Shown: piece after piece, positions 1 through 9,949 of the stretch
Layout: each line of letters starts with the position of its first letter
How positions within the stretch are numbered: the stretch's first letter is position 1
DNA from: Phialophora verrucosa
Lineage: Eukaryota; Ascomycota; Eurotiomycetes; Chaetothyriales; Herpotrichiellaceae
Direction: 5' to 3'
Assembly: GCA_002099365.1 (NCBI GenBank)
Contig: MSED01000015.1
Coordinates: 1,178,001 to 1,242,000 of the forward strand
DNA length: 64,000 nucleotides
The notes under the pieces: model-generated
Told to the model about the DNA's origin: nothing
What the model saw: only the letters and a program-made list of their open reading frames with translations
Database searches by the model: none
Translations under genes and position numbers: made by a program

Positions 1-330
1 TGAACCCTACGCGGGCCATCTGGGCCCAAATCGGCCGGGACAGTAAATGAAGACACTCGTCGAGAGGTATCGCAAGTTATCCTCTCATGTCTCAAGAGGA
101 CAGTACAGAGGACGGAGTACGGAGGCCAGTGAATTAAATGTCTTGCCAGCGAAAAGTCAAGCCAAGTGCCTACTGTGCCGCATCGACGTCAATGCTACGG
201 TGGATGATCGGCGTCACTTAGCGCCGAGCAAGCACATGCGGGCAAGCATGTAATTATTCGACTTCCCCCATCGTCGCCGAAAAACAAGGCTTCACATACA
301 AACCCTCATTCGAGAACATCGTCGCCCGAA
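1..330. other. Left-edge flank, no gene seen
   Basis: The stretch before the CCDC97-like gene. It holds one short ATG-started frame (47-253) that has no recognisable composition or motif, and I see no reason to call it a gene. The last 100 bases are probably the promoter and 5' leader of the gene that starts at 331. Confidence 0.5.
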
Positions 331-1066
331 ATGCCCCTGCTCGCAGAAGGGAAGGAAGTTCCCCTCCCCAACACCAGCGGCGCAACAGTCCCCTCCGACG
401 CGACAGATGTGCCCGCCCGCGTCCGCATCAAAAACCGCCGCAAGACCTATCTCGACCGGCACCCCGAATATTTCGGTCCGGAGCTCGAGCTGGCAGGTGT
501 GCCATTAGCTTCCCCCTAAGCCAGGTAGGTAGGGCGCAAACTCATCTCCTCCACCCACAGATCCACTCCTCTACGACCGTCTCGTGCGCCGGTTCCAGAC
601 GCCCGCGGAGCGCGAAGCCGAAGGCCGCCGGAAGGGATACTCGGGCGTCTTGGAGGCGGACCTGTATCGCAGCGAGGCGAAGCTGGAGGCGCTGCAGCAT
701 CCTGACCCGAACGCCTTGTTTACGTATAGACGGGGCGCGGACGGGGAGATCCTGGCCGAAGAGAGGGATGAGGTGCCTGCGAACAAAGAGGAGGGGCTCG
801 ATAGGTGGAAGTGGGAGATGGAGGCTCGGTTCTTACGGGGCGGGGATGACGACTTCGACTATGACGTCGTCGACAAGAATTCCGAGTACGATGATCGGGA
901 GGCTGAGGAGAGGGACGCGCAGGATAGGTATTTTGACGAGGAGACGCCAGAGTTCGTGGGTAGAGACGGTGACGGAGAGGGAGAGGAAGGGGATGTGAGG
1001 AAGAGGAGCGGGAGCGGTAGCAGGGGCCCAGATTTACAAGGTGAGACTGGGGTGCAGGATTTTTGA
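331..1066 (+). CDS. CCDC97-like (DUF2052) protein
   Basis: Two exons, 331-496 and 561-1066, joined by a 64-nt intron (GTGTGC donor, CACCCACAG acceptor) give 223 residues. The junction reads ELELA-DPLLYDRLVRRF, which restores the family's conserved block across the splice. The N-terminal part contains the RIKNRRKTYLDRHPEYF region, followed by a Glu/Asp-rich stretch with DEETPEF near the end, as in CCDC97/DUF2052 proteins. Human CCDC97 is reported to associate with the SF3b/U2 snRNP, so a splicing-linked role is possible; that is family knowledge, not visible here. The next recognisable splicing gene, Ist3, lies about 3.8 kb downstream on the other strand. The C-terminal tail after residue 195 is low-complexity, so a further small intron there cannot be excluded. 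Confidence 0.85.
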
Positions 1067-1398
1067 CAGGACAGGATTGAAATCCGAGGTCAGGAACCTG
1101 GTCCTGGTCCTGGTCCTGGTCCTCGTGGCTATCAATTCGCGCCGCCCACAAAGACGGCATACCCCCTTCGGTGCTCTTCAATGCACTTGGTCGACCGAGG
1201 AACATACGCTACGAGGCATTCGACCACTTCTCGTAACTACCAATCCACGCGGCTGCAGAGGCGGGCATGAGCATGGTCGGTCACCGCACAGAGGCGAGCC
1301 GACATCGGGCATAGCATGGCGTTGAAGAGTGTGCTGTCCGACTCCACAGGTACGTGCGGTCGATCTGTGTTGGCTCCGACACATCCTGGCTTGGCCTC
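1067..1398. other. Intergenic stretch with hexanucleotide repeat
   Basis: Gap between the 3' end of the CCDC97-like gene and the 3' end of the opposing small ORF. Positions 1097-1126 hold four perfect CCTGGT units and a fifth imperfect one (CCTCGT). Nothing else is recognisable. Confidence 0.6.
1097..1126 (+). repeat. CCTGGT hexanucleotide tandem repeat
   Basis: Four exact CCTGGT units followed by CCTCGT, directly readable. It sits about 30 bases after the stop codon of the CCDC97-like gene, probably in its 3' UTR. A length-variable microsatellite is likely. Confidence 0.85.
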
Positions 1399-1932
1399 TC
1401 AAGCAGTCAGGATATCCATTGGGTCCATCAAGCCTCTGATGCTACTGGCACATCGAACATGGGGCATCCTCCTGAAGACCTCCTGTCCCTCTGTATTCTG
1501 CATGAACTCCTGCCATTCCTTGGTCGCAATCCATTCCTGCTGGGCGCGCTTATCCCGGAATTTCATGATCAGGACAGTGTCATGAACTTCTCCTGAAGGA
1601 GGGGCAGGTTTCCTCCGTCGAGAACTCTCTGGCCTGGGATCCGGAATCTCTGCTGGATATGTGTCGAATTTGGAGACCAAAGGAGAGTACGCGGCTTGCA
1701 TGCCTAGTCTTGCGATCATCGAATCCAGCTTATGTGTCGGCTTGTCCTCTATTCTGCCTCTTCGTAGGAGGTCCTGATCGGCGGGTTGCATGTTACGCTT
1801 CATTTGAGATGCGAAGAAATAAAACATGCAGGTCAGCGGTCGTTCGCCGTCAGCAGCCTGACGTGCCTGTTGTTCTGCTGTGGTCTTGCCTGCTGCGTGT
1901 TGTTCGCCGAGACTCGTTCGCTGGAGAAGCAT
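1399..1932 (-). CDS. Hypothetical protein, possible A/B-barrel-type
   Basis: An ATG-started frame of 177 residues. The last 65 residues (HDTVLIMKFRDKRAQQEWIA onwards) look like the second half of a ferredoxin-like alpha/beta barrel of the Dabb/ABM kind: a beta strand, a helix with Trp and Gln, and a closing strand. The first half expected for such a domain is not evident, so the resemblance is weak. The N-terminal 40 residues are Gln/Ala-rich and the true first exon may be different; a stretch near codons 35-45 could be the end of an intron. It converges on the CCDC97-like gene. I do not recognise a specific family and give no function. Confidence 0.45.
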   Translation of the reverse strand: MLLQRTSLGEQHAAGKTTAEQQARQAADGERPLTCMFYFFASQMKRNMQPADQDLLRRGRIEDKPTHKLDSMIARLGMQAAYSPLVSKFDTYPAEIPDPRPESSRRRKPAPPSGEVHDTVLIMKFRDKRAQQEWIATKEWQEFMQNTEGQEVFRRMPHVRCASSIRGLMDPMDILTA

Positions 1933-2872
1933 TCTGTTGTCCTGACAACGAGATCAAGGATGCAATGGCGATGGCGACGAAGGACTGTATTGGTATCGAT
2001 ATCCCAGCATCTGCCACATGAAAGCACCAGGAGAACGGTCCGGTGGTGTCTTACGGAGGACAAAGATGCTCGCTTCTCAATCTGGGCACTGCCACAGGCG
2101 CTCGTAATGTGCTTTCCCCGCATCTTGGGCTTCAATCGGACTGGCTTCGAGTGGTGATGATCACCATTATTGGTATTAGCTCAGATCTCAATCCAACTGG
2201 GGGAAGCGAGGAGACTCACTCGCCAGTGCGTTTACGCCCTCCTGACTTGGTGTGGTTGGTGACTGATCTTGCACTCTCTTTCGCTCGCAAGCGTACAAGA
2301 AAGCACGTCCAAAACTGTGCATTGGAGCATTAAATTTGTTAATGTCCCATTCCTCTCCCTCTGATGCTTCTCACTCCACTTTCCGCCTACTCCTCCAGAC
2401 CAGACAAAGTATGCTCAGGATCTCATGTGCAATATGATCATGTTGCCGGTGCCTCGTAATGACATCCAGTGGGTTTCGTCGGGCGCGAGTCTGATGGACA
2501 CAACGATGACCATGTTGCGTGTGCCTCGGATTGATACCCAGTGGCTTCACTGGGCGCCCCGATCTGATCTGATCTTTAACCCCACAAACTTTTCTAGCCC
2601 TTCCCCGCTCGTGCGGCAAGGTACGAACGAGTCAGTCGAAGCGGTTGTGGGAGCTCGGCGTCACAGCGATGAATCCGACCGCCGAAAACCGCACTGTTCG
2701 TCCGCTCGTCCAAATGGTGCGTTCTGCACAGCTTGCCTCCTGTCAACTCCGACCAGGCGAAGCTTTGGTTCGACCTGCTACCTGGATGGGGAATATCAGC
2801 CGCATGCTGCCACGCCGACGATATACCCTCCGGCAATAAATAGTGCGGGCTCCAGAGTGCAATGCCAGAGTC
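1933..2872. other. Intergenic region upstream of acyl-CoA synthetase
   Basis: About 0.9 kb between the hypothetical ORF and the acyl-CoA synthetase start codon. It presumably contains the synthetase promoter. Apart from the imperfect 72-bp duplication listed separately I see no gene. Confidence 0.5.
2433..2576 (+). repeat. Imperfect 72-bp tandem duplication
   Basis: The motif CATGTTGC...GTGCCTCG...ATNCCCAGTGG appears starting at 2439 and again at 2511, exactly 72 bp apart. The two copies have diverged, but similarity continues through the CAGTGG and GGGCG segments. The period is a multiple of three, yet I see no supported coding frame. Confidence 0.7.
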
Positions 2873-4757
2873 ATGCGGGCATTCTTCCGACCGCGGTCAT
2901 CGCGATGGCCTGGGCGACCATCATACCTCCAAGCACGACGAAGCCTCCTGACCCTAGCCAAAGTGAAGGGCCCCTTAGAACCCCCGTTACTCGAAGAGAC
3001 AGTCGGCGAGAACTTCTCACGCATCGTCTCCGCCCACGGTGACCGCAACGCTGTGATTTCGAGACATCAGAACAAGCGCTTGACATACCATCAACTTGAC
3101 CTTGAGAGCAACGTGTTGGCACGGGGACTACAAAGTTTGGGGGTCAAGAAGGGAGACCGAGTTTGTGTATCTTTGGGGAACAATCTGGAATTCGCGACCA
3201 TCACATATGCCTTGTTCAAGCTCGGAGCCATCCTGGTGCCCTTGAACCCGGCGTTTACAGCTCCTCAAGTCATCTCGGCCTTTAACCATCTCTCCGCCGC
3301 TCATCTGGTCATTGGAACCGAGACGAATCTACCATACAAGCAGCCACGGCCCAATGTGTCGCTTCTCGAGGCCATTGTGCCTGATCTCCAAAGCTCAACC
3401 CTGGCTTCGCAAACAGTCCCTTCACTCAAGAACATCATCCTTGTGGACAACTCTGCGGGGCGAATAGACCCGACTCCATTCCGGGCAACGACGCCATGGG
3501 GTTCCATATCCCAAGACTCGGACAGTAGCCCTCCTACGCCTTCAGCTCCTTTGCTGAACAATGAGGTGGTCAACATTCAGTTCACCTCTGGGACGACCTC
3601 CATGCCCAAGGCTGCGTGTCTGTCGCATCGATCCATCCTGAACAACGGCAATCAAATAGGTGACAGGATGCTTCTGACGCCGGAAGATGTCGTATGCTGC
3701 CCGCCTCCTCTATTCCATTGCTTCGGGTGTATCCTCGGGTACATGGCAACCGCCACGCATGGCTCAGCGATTGTCTTCCCCGCAGAGGCGTTCGACCCAT
3801 TGGCCTCGCTCAAGGCCGTACAGGAGGAAAAGGCCACAGCTCTCTACGGGGTTCCGACCATGTTCCTGTCGGAGCTAGAGCTGATCAATGACGAGAAGAT
3901 TGCATACGAAGGCTTCCAGTACCTCCGCACGGGGATTGCAGCAGGATCGTCCGTCCCAGCTGAGTTAATGCGCAAGCTGCACAAGACATTGAATCTGACG
4001 GAACTGACCATCTGCTACGGCATGACCGAGACATCCCCCGTATCCGCGATGACAACGACCGACGACCCGATTGAGAAACGGATCAACACGGTAGGCCGCC
4101 TTCTCCCACACGTCGAAGCCAAGGTAGTTGACCCATTCGACCACGATCGGATCCTCAATGTGGGAGAGCGTGGCGAACTTGCTGTCCATGGGTATCTGGT
4201 CATGAAAGAATACTGGGGCCAGCCGGAAAAGACGGCGGAAGTGATGAAAGCCGACGGAGAAGGCAAAGTCTGGATGCACACGGGCGACGAAGCATCAATC
4301 GACGAAGACGGCTACGTGAGCATCACAGGTCGCATCAAAGATTTGATCATTCGGGGTGGCGAGAATATCCACCCTCTGGAAATTGAGAATTGTCTGTTTG
4401 CCCACGACAAGATCGCCGAGGTGAGTGTGGTGGGTTTGCCTGATGATCGGTATGGAGAGGTTGTGGCTGCGTTTGTGGTCAAGAGACATCATTTACCGCC
4501 GGGCGAGAAGGATATTACGCCCGAGGAGGTGAGGAGTTGGGTGAAGGAACGGATGAGCCATCACTTGGTGCCGAAGCATGTGTTCTTTGTGCAGGACTAT
4601 CCTAAGACGGCGAGTGGGAAGATTCGTAAGTACTGACAAGCCTCCGTGATGAGGTTCTTTGGCTGACTAGTGTGCTCTTCCAGAGAAGTTCAAGCTCAGG
4701 GAATCGGGTGTGGAACTGCTGAAGCAATCTGAAAAGGAGGGCGAAATTGCTCGCTGA
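2873..4757 (+). CDS. ACSF2-like acyl-CoA synthetase, probably mitochondrial
   Basis: AMP-forming acyl-CoA synthetase of 608 residues. Exon 1 runs 2873-4625 and exon 2 4684-4757; the 58-nt intron (GTAAGT...CTTCCAG) lies inside the C-terminal motif, and splicing converts SGKIR-stop into SGKIQKFKLRESG. The open frame extends upstream to a GTG, so I chose the ATG at 2873. This gives an Arg-rich, acid-free N-terminus (MRAFFRPRSSRWPGR) typical of a mitochondrial targeting peptide. Visible motifs are the phosphate-binding loop FTSGTTSMPKA (about residue 233), YGMTETSP (about 382), HTGDEA (about 470), GRIKDLIIRGGENI (about 486) and the catalytic C-terminal Lys in TASGK. The protein activates fatty acids with ATP and CoA. 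It resembles ACSF2-type medium-chain enzymes more than plant 4CL; chain length cannot be read from the sequence. The loop reads SMPKAA rather than the usual TGxPKG. Confidence 0.93.
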
Positions 4758-4860
4758 GTGTTGTGGTTGCCAGCAAGTGTTTAGAAGGGTCTGGGTATCT
4801 CCTGAGCATTGTAACCCTGATCTTGGACCGTAAATAGCATATCAAGGAGCACACTAAGCA

Positions 4861-5835
4861 TCAATCATCATCGCCGCGTCTTGAAGGACGATCTCGATCT
4901 CGATCTCGGTCTCGGGAGGACCTCCTCTCCTTGCTATCTGTGTGCTGATGTCTGTGTCGGCGCTCCCTACTCGTCTCTCGATCCTCACTGCGACGACGAC
5001 CTTTGTCATTGCGTCTTCGGGGTCTATCGTCGTCGCCGTGGTTCCTTTGCCGCTCTTCGCTATGCTCGGTGTCCCGCGGTCGTCTCGCTCTCTCGCCGTC
5101 ATCTGGATCTCGTTCTCGATGTTTGTGACGGTGCCGGCGGTGTCTGTCCTCCCCGCCATTTCCGTCTTCTTCTCGATCCTCGTCATGTCGATGTCGGTGT
5201 TTCCTCTCACGTTTTCCATTGTCTCTTGCTTTCGCCCTCTCTACCTCCTCCATCTTCTCCCTGATGAGATATTCCCGCATAGGGTCTTCTTCCTCGCCCT
5301 CCTGCTTGATGGCCAGCATCTCCTGCAATTCTTGCTCTTCCTTCAGTACATGGCGTCGCTTCTTCCTCCTGTGGCCCTCACCGGTGTCATCTTCGGTATC
5401 GCTCCCTCTTTTTCCATTGGAATTCATCCTCTCTTCCGCCTCCTGCAAAGCCTCCAACCTTTCGATGCGATACGTCTCCTCGTCCTCGTCGTCCTTCTTC
5501 TTGTATCTCGTATGGTCAACCCTCAATAGCCGGCCCAACACCTCCGCTCCACCCAGGTTGTCCACCGCAAGATCACAACTTCTCTGGTCCTCATATTTCA
5601 AGAACCCGAACCCTTTACTTTTACCCGTCTCTTTGTCGCGAATCAGATTAAGGTGAGTAGGGTTTCCATACTGCGAGAATATAATGCACACGTCGCCTTC
5701 GGTGAAGTCAAGGTGCAGGCCGCCAATGTAGATCCACGCGGTGTCGCGGTAATCGGCGTGCCATGAAGCGGAGGGAGGTGTTGCGTTTTCGAGTTCGCGT
5801 TTGTTCAGGAGCTGGGTCTGTCGGATCGCGTTCAT
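4861..5835 (-). CDS. IST3: U2 snRNP/RES complex RNA-binding protein Ist3
   Basis: Single-exon, 324 residues. Residues 1-30 (MNAIRQTQLLNKRELENATP, then SWHADYRDTAWIYIGGL) are the hallmark start of Ist3/RBMX2. A single RRM follows with RNP2 (IYIGGL) and RNP1 (KSKGFGFLKY), ending near residue 110 with LRVDHTRYKKKDDEDEE. In yeast, Ist3 with Bud13 and Pml1 forms the RES complex, which helps the first splicing step and nuclear pre-mRNA retention. The C-terminal 180 residues are charged repeats rich in Arg, Asp, Glu and His (HRHRHDED, HRRHRHKHRERD), longer than in yeast and more like the metazoan RBMX2 tail. It shares a 377-bp divergent promoter region with the dynein chain gene. Confidence 0.94.
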   Translation of the reverse strand: MNAIRQTQLLNKRELENATPPSASWHADYRDTAWIYIGGLHLDFTEGDVCIIFSQYGNPTHLNLIRDKETGKSKGFGFLKYEDQRSCDLAVDNLGGAEVLGRLLRVDHTRYKKKDDEDEETYRIERLEALQEAEERMNSNGKRGSDTEDDTGEGHRRKKRRHVLKEEQELQEMLAIKQEGEEEDPMREYLIREKMEEVERAKARDNGKRERKHRHRHDEDREEDGNGGEDRHRRHRHKHRERDPDDGERARRPRDTEHSEERQRNHGDDDRPRRRNDKGRRRSEDRETSRERRHRHQHTDSKERRSSRDRDRDRDRPSRRGDDD

Positions 5836-6212
5836 GGTGACTGTCGCTTTGGCGAATTGTAGGGATAACTTCTACGCAGAGCTTCCAGAAGCCAGCACGT
5901 CCATCGTCCAATGTGTCGCAAGTGCTGTTCAGACGCAGAGCAAATTCTGGCGTTCGATGCCTGCCGGAGAAATATCTTAAGCGGCCCATGACGCTTGAAA
6001 CTAAGCTTAAATTTATACTTGGGGGCGATTTTCCACGCCGGTGCGCCATGCGGAGAAAACGCGATCTGTGAACCCCAAAAGTTCATCTTCAGTTCATCTA
6101 CGCGTCCACCGTTTAATTATGTGCACCGTATTGCATTGGGTACCGAGCTTCCAGCTGTTCGCATCCTCCTGCACCTAATCACCAACCCGCAGGAGTGACT
6201 CCCTCGTTCATA
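5836..6212. promoter_or_regulatory. Divergent promoter region, IST3 / dynein chain
   Basis: The 377 bases between two start codons facing away from each other. Both transcripts must start here. There is an AT-richer patch near 5995-6020 but no clean TATA box. No element is identified with confidence. Confidence 0.5.
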
Positions 6213-8066
6213 ATGCTGGCTGCGTCTCAACCAGCTTCTTCTGCCTTCCCTCGTTTATCGCCGTCAACCACACCTGCTCCCTCTTCCCTCCGCCGCCCCG
6301 GCAGCAAAGATGGCGACAAGCACGCAATATGGGTTCCGATGCTCAACAGAGCCTCCAAAGGCAAGGATCTGTCCGAAAAACAACTCATCGTCCTAGGCGG
6401 CACGCCCGACCAACAGCGCGAATTCCTCGACCATTTAAACCCTCCCAACCTCCGTCCTCGATATGCCAACAACGACAGAAGGCGGCAACCACGCACGCCA
6501 CCGATCTCGAATCGCTACGCGCTGGGGTACACATACCATGACGTGCTGGACGCTGATCAAGAGGATGTTTTGGCCAGGCTGAACGTGTACATGCTTGCTC
6601 ATCCGTCCGCGAGCTTTGCACCACTACTCAAGCCACTCTTGACGCAGAAGACGGTCAAACACACCTTGATCACCATCCTCCTCGACTGGTCGGATCCCTT
6701 GAAATGGGCCAGGCAACTACGACAGTGGATTCGCTTACTCCGAGCCGTGATCTTGACGCTCGATGAGCAGACGAAGATGGAAATGGAGGAAGTCATAACG
6801 GCGTGGAAGGAGAAAAGAGTCGGTCCCGATGCACCTTCAGCACAATTGGGCGGCGGTAGCAAGGATTCCGTGGAGCAGAAGTCAGTCGCGCCGCCGGGAC
6901 CGGGCGAATGGGATGAGGGTCTCGGGATCCCACTGTCGGTGGTGTGTATACAAGCCGAGAAGATCCAGAACCTGGAACGCGACTACAGCTGGGGCGAGGA
7001 TGAGTTTGACTTCCTGATGCAATGGCTCCGCTGCGTATTACTCAAGCACGGCTCTTCACTGGTGTACACCGCGACTTTCGACTCGAACAACGTCCGGACG
7101 TTGATCCATTCGAGCTTGAGCATCCATTCGCTCCTGAAACGAGAAGTCGCAAAGCACAATATCGTGGACCGAGACAAGATCCTCGTCCCTCCAAACTGGG
7201 ATTCGTGGGGCAAGATCCGTATCTTGAAGGAAGGATTCGACCCCGAGGCTGTGTCAAGCGCCTGGTCCGTCGAGATCCAGTCACCGCCCGACGAGAAATT
7301 CGATCTGTCATCTAGACCGACGGCCGTCTCCGAGCAAGATAACCCTACGCAGAACGGCGACGACGCAGATTCAGCGGTACATCTCTTCGAGTCGACCCTC
7401 CGCCATCCCAATTCGGCGCCCCAGACCTTCCAACCGCGCTCCCAGGACGAAACGATTTCGGTGCCCACTGTCCAAGAGTTCCTCCAATCTCAATATGAAG
7501 TCCTTGAGAAGCTCAAAGCCGAGGATGAGAAGGCAGAACGCAAGTCTCGCAAGGGAGCTCCTGCGCCAACGGGGTCTGGCGTGGCGGGAAGTGTCGACGG
7601 TGGCAGCGAGGATGTCGGGCACAAAGGCGTGAGCAATCCGAGGATGGCGGAACATATCGGTCCGTATCAGATCAATGTGAATGGGATTGATTTCGACGCC
7701 GAGGAGGCGACGAGACGGTTGAGAGAACGGGAAAGTGAGCGACAGAATGCAAAGCACCCGCCTTCCGCTTCCGGCCCAGCAGGGACGAGTACGCCCATGA
7801 GGAGGATGGGGAGTGATCACGGCGTCGCGGGCGGCAGCGAAGGCACGCAGACCCCTACATCGAGCGCGGCGGCTGGAAAGCAGAGTAACGAAGCAATGTC
7901 GCAGTTCTTTGCCAATCTGATAAACAAGAAGGATAAGAGGGCAGCTGGGGGTGCGAATGCCAGTGCGAGCGCGAGTCCCACGCGTGCACCGCATGGGACA
8001 TCCGGTTCGCTTGTCAGGGGCACTAGTTCAAGGGATCTCGGGGGAGAGGGGAGGAGGGAGAGCTGA
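6213..8066 (+). CDS. Cytoplasmic dynein light intermediate chain
   Basis: Single-exon gene of 617 residues. The frame opens at a GTG (6195); the ATG at 6213 gives MLAASQPASSAF. Family blocks are IWVPMLNRASKGKDLSEKQL, the P-loop-like segment LIVLGGTPDQQREFL (where metazoan chains have GexxsGKT), YALGYTYHDV, LITILLDWSDPLKWARQLRQW and IPLSVVCIQAEKI. These make up the Ras-like domain (about 35-370) that binds the dynein heavy chain. The C-terminal 250 residues are disordered, with the conserved VPTVQEFLQSQ segment, the adaptor-binding helix region and SNEAMSQFFANLINKK near the end. Fungal chains lack the full Walker A Lys/Thr, as here. The protein acts in minus-end-directed transport and nuclear positioning. 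Confidence 0.92.
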   Translation: MLAASQPASSAFPRLSPSTTPAPSSLRRPGSKDGDKHAIWVPMLNRASKGKDLSEKQLIVLGGTPDQQREFLDHLNPPNLRPRYANNDRRRQPRTPPISNRYALGYTYHDVLDADQEDVLARLNVYMLAHPSASFAPLLKPLLTQKTVKHTLITILLDWSDPLKWARQLRQWIRLLRAVILTLDEQTKMEMEEVITAWKEKRVGPDAPSAQLGGGSKDSVEQKSVAPPGPGEWDEGLGIPLSVVCIQAEKIQNLERDYSWGEDEFDFLMQWLRCVLLKHGSSLVYTATFDSNNVRTLIHSSLSIHSLLKREVAKHNIVDRDKILVPPNWDSWGKIRILKEGFDPEAVSSAWSVEIQSPPDEKFDLSSRPTAVSEQDNPTQNGDDADSAVHLFESTLRHPNSAPQTFQPRSQDETISVPTVQEFLQSQYEVLEKLKAEDEKAERKSRKGAPAPTGSGVAGSVDGGSEDVGHKGVSNPRMAEHIGPYQINVNGIDFDAEEATRRLRERESERQNAKHPPSASGPAGTSTPMRRMGSDHGVAGGSEGTQTPTSSAAAGKQSNEAMSQFFANLINKKDKRAAGGANASASASPTRAPHGTSGSLVRGTSSRDLGGEGRRES

Positions 8067-8659
8067 GGAAGGTTGAGATGAGCTGAGCTGAGGGTGAAGG
8101 TGAAGGTTTGAGTCGAGCGTTCGAGCATCAAGACTGAAAGGGTAGAGCGAGCGAGTGTCCATCCAGCTCGAGTTGGATACGGATTCTATGGCGGGCAGTA
8201 GTTGTGCCTTTATCAAACACAGACCGTCCAGCAAGAGACATCAGTTCCCGTCCGTCTCCAAACTTGGTCTACGCCCATTCATTCTCACAACCAGGGAATA
8301 CTACCTAGGTACGGAGTACACAGTATTATAGGAGACGTGCTCGGTACAAGAAGTCAGTTAAGTACTCGCATGTGTATCGAGACCGACGAAAGAGTTTATA
8401 GAATCCATCCTCTAGAGTAGACGCGAGAAGTCTACCTCGTTACGAAATCCGCGTCAGCACCTATGATGTCTTTCTAGCGTTTGACAAACATACTGTAGGA
8501 GAGCGGATCTGACAACCTGGGACATGTCGTGCTCGTGCTTAGTTTGGAACAACCCTCATTCTCAAATTCAGCTCATAGATCAGACGGCCGCCGGAGCGAC
8601 AGCGACAGCGAGATACAACCCAAGTCTGTCTCCCATTGGTACGGTCTGCCTCGGTGGTT
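8067..8659. other. Convergent intergenic region
   Basis: The 3' flanks of the dynein chain and phosphatase genes. It contains a GGTACGGAGTAC segment with the recurrent 9-mer TACGGAGTA at 8310-8318, next to CTACCTAGGT. No gene or RNA is recognisable. Confidence 0.5.
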
Positions 8660-9949
8660 CTAGTCCACGCACCCGCCCTCGGCCGTCCACCCTGCGATCT
8701 CCACCCGTCCAAGCACTTCCTGCGGCGGGACCTCGTCGATCAGAGCTTCCCTCAGCCTCTGCACCTCCTCGGCCGTGAACCCGCACCGCTCCGTCAGATA
8801 GGCATGGACGCCGCCGAACTCGCCCTCCAGCACGGTGCGGAGGAAGGCGCGCATGTTGCCGGCGCGACTGCCGCAGATGCGGGCGGCCTCGTCGCGCGAG
8901 ATGACCGGCCGGGCAGGGGAGGCGTCGCCGTGCTGCTGTCCTTGTTCGCCGGAGTTGTGGTGCTGCGGCTGCGGCTTCCCGCCCCCGCCGCCCAGGCCGG
9001 TCTGGCTGATGCGCTCGATGAATTCCTTGCGCCAGCCGCCCAGCCCGGGCTCCGTGAGCGCGTACTCCCAGCAGATGGTCTCTTCGTCGACGCCCACGAG
9101 CTTCATGATCAACGCGCCGAAGACGCCCGTCCGGTCCTTGCCCGCCGTGCAGTGGAAGACGAGCGCGTCGCGCGGCCGCCGGAGGAGATGGCGGAACATG
9201 ACGCGGTAGGCGCCCGCGCCGTGCGTCGCGATGTCGCGGTACGCGCGCACGAAGCCCTCGCTGTACGGGAAGTCGTGGCCCGAGTTGAACGACTGTTCGG
9301 CCGTGTACCATTGCAGCTTGCGCGCCAGGGCCACGGGGCCGTAGTCCTCGCTTTGGTACACGGGGACAAAGTGCCGCGTCAGGCCGGGGAGCGAGTCGAT
9401 ACAGCCCGTGTGCGGGTCCGCGAGCGGATAGATCGTCTTGCCGCTCGAAGCGACCGTTGCCGCGAGGCGCGAGATCTCAGGCGCCGAGCGCAGGTCGTAC
9501 ATGTCGTGCACGTCGAGGGACGTCGTGAGGTACGCTAGGCCCTTGGGCGTGAGGTGCGTCGGGTGCGCGCAGCGGTAGAGCAACCCCTTCCTCAGGACGT
9601 ACGTCTTGCCGTCCGCGGCGCTGCTCCCTTCCCTCGGGGCCGAGCATTGATAGCCGCCTAGGTCCCTGAAGTTTGGGACGCCCTCGACGTGCAGGAACGG
9701 CGGGGTGGGCAGGTGGTCAGGGAACGCAATGCTGAAGTCCTTGGGCTCGGGCGTTGTATCTCGCTCGGCTCGGGCCTGTTTCTCAAAGGATTCGATCTCT
9801 CGTTCCGTGAGAGGCATGCCGTTGGCGGCAGAGAGGCCCGAGTCCGGTGGGGGGTTGGTGTCCATGTAGGGCTGGTAAGGATGTTCCGGCTGTGCGGCGT
9901 TATTGTCGGCGGGATCAACAGTGGCAAGATGGCTGGCGGTCTCTGCCAT
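8660..9949 (-). CDS. Tyrosine/serine protein phosphatase (Y_phosphatase3)
   Basis: The open frame runs upstream to a GTG at 10270, but the only suitable ATG is at 9949 (MAETASHLATVDPAD), giving 429 residues. The catalytic P-loop HCTAGKDRTGVFGAL (Cys at about residue 267) fits the HCX5R signature of the Y_phosphatase3 family. Other family features are VPNFRDLGGY near residue 120, the conserved YDLRSAPEI segment and GNMRAFLRTVLEGEFGG near the C-terminus. Relatives include the bacterial MptpB/lipid phosphatase group and many fungal proteins of unknown substrate. The loop KDRTG, with Lys-Asp, is also seen in phosphoinositide-active members, so lipid substrates are possible. The coding sequence is markedly GC-rich compared with its flanks. 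Confidence 0.9.
   Translation of the reverse strand: MAETASHLATVDPADNNAAQPEHPYQPYMDTNPPPDSGLSAANGMPLTEREIESFEKQARAERDTTPEPKDFSIAFPDHLPTPPFLHVEGVPNFRDLGGYQCSAPREGSSAADGKTYVLRKGLLYRCAHPTHLTPKGLAYLTTSLDVHDMYDLRSAPEISRLAATVASSGKTIYPLADPHTGCIDSLPGLTRHFVPVYQSEDYGPVALARKLQWYTAEQSFNSGHDFPYSEGFVRAYRDIATHGAGAYRVMFRHLLRRPRDALVFHCTAGKDRTGVFGALIMKLVGVDEETICWEYALTEPGLGGWRKEFIERISQTGLGGGGGKPQPQHHNSGEQGQQHGDASPARPVISRDEAARICGSRAGNMRAFLRTVLEGEFGGVHAYLTERCGFTAEEVQRLREALIDEVPPQEVLGRVEIAGWTAEGGCVD

Noticed and set aside
8636..9538. 300-codon plus-strand frame opposite the phosphatase gene
   Set aside because: A shadow caused by high GC content of the phosphatase coding sequence; no motifs.
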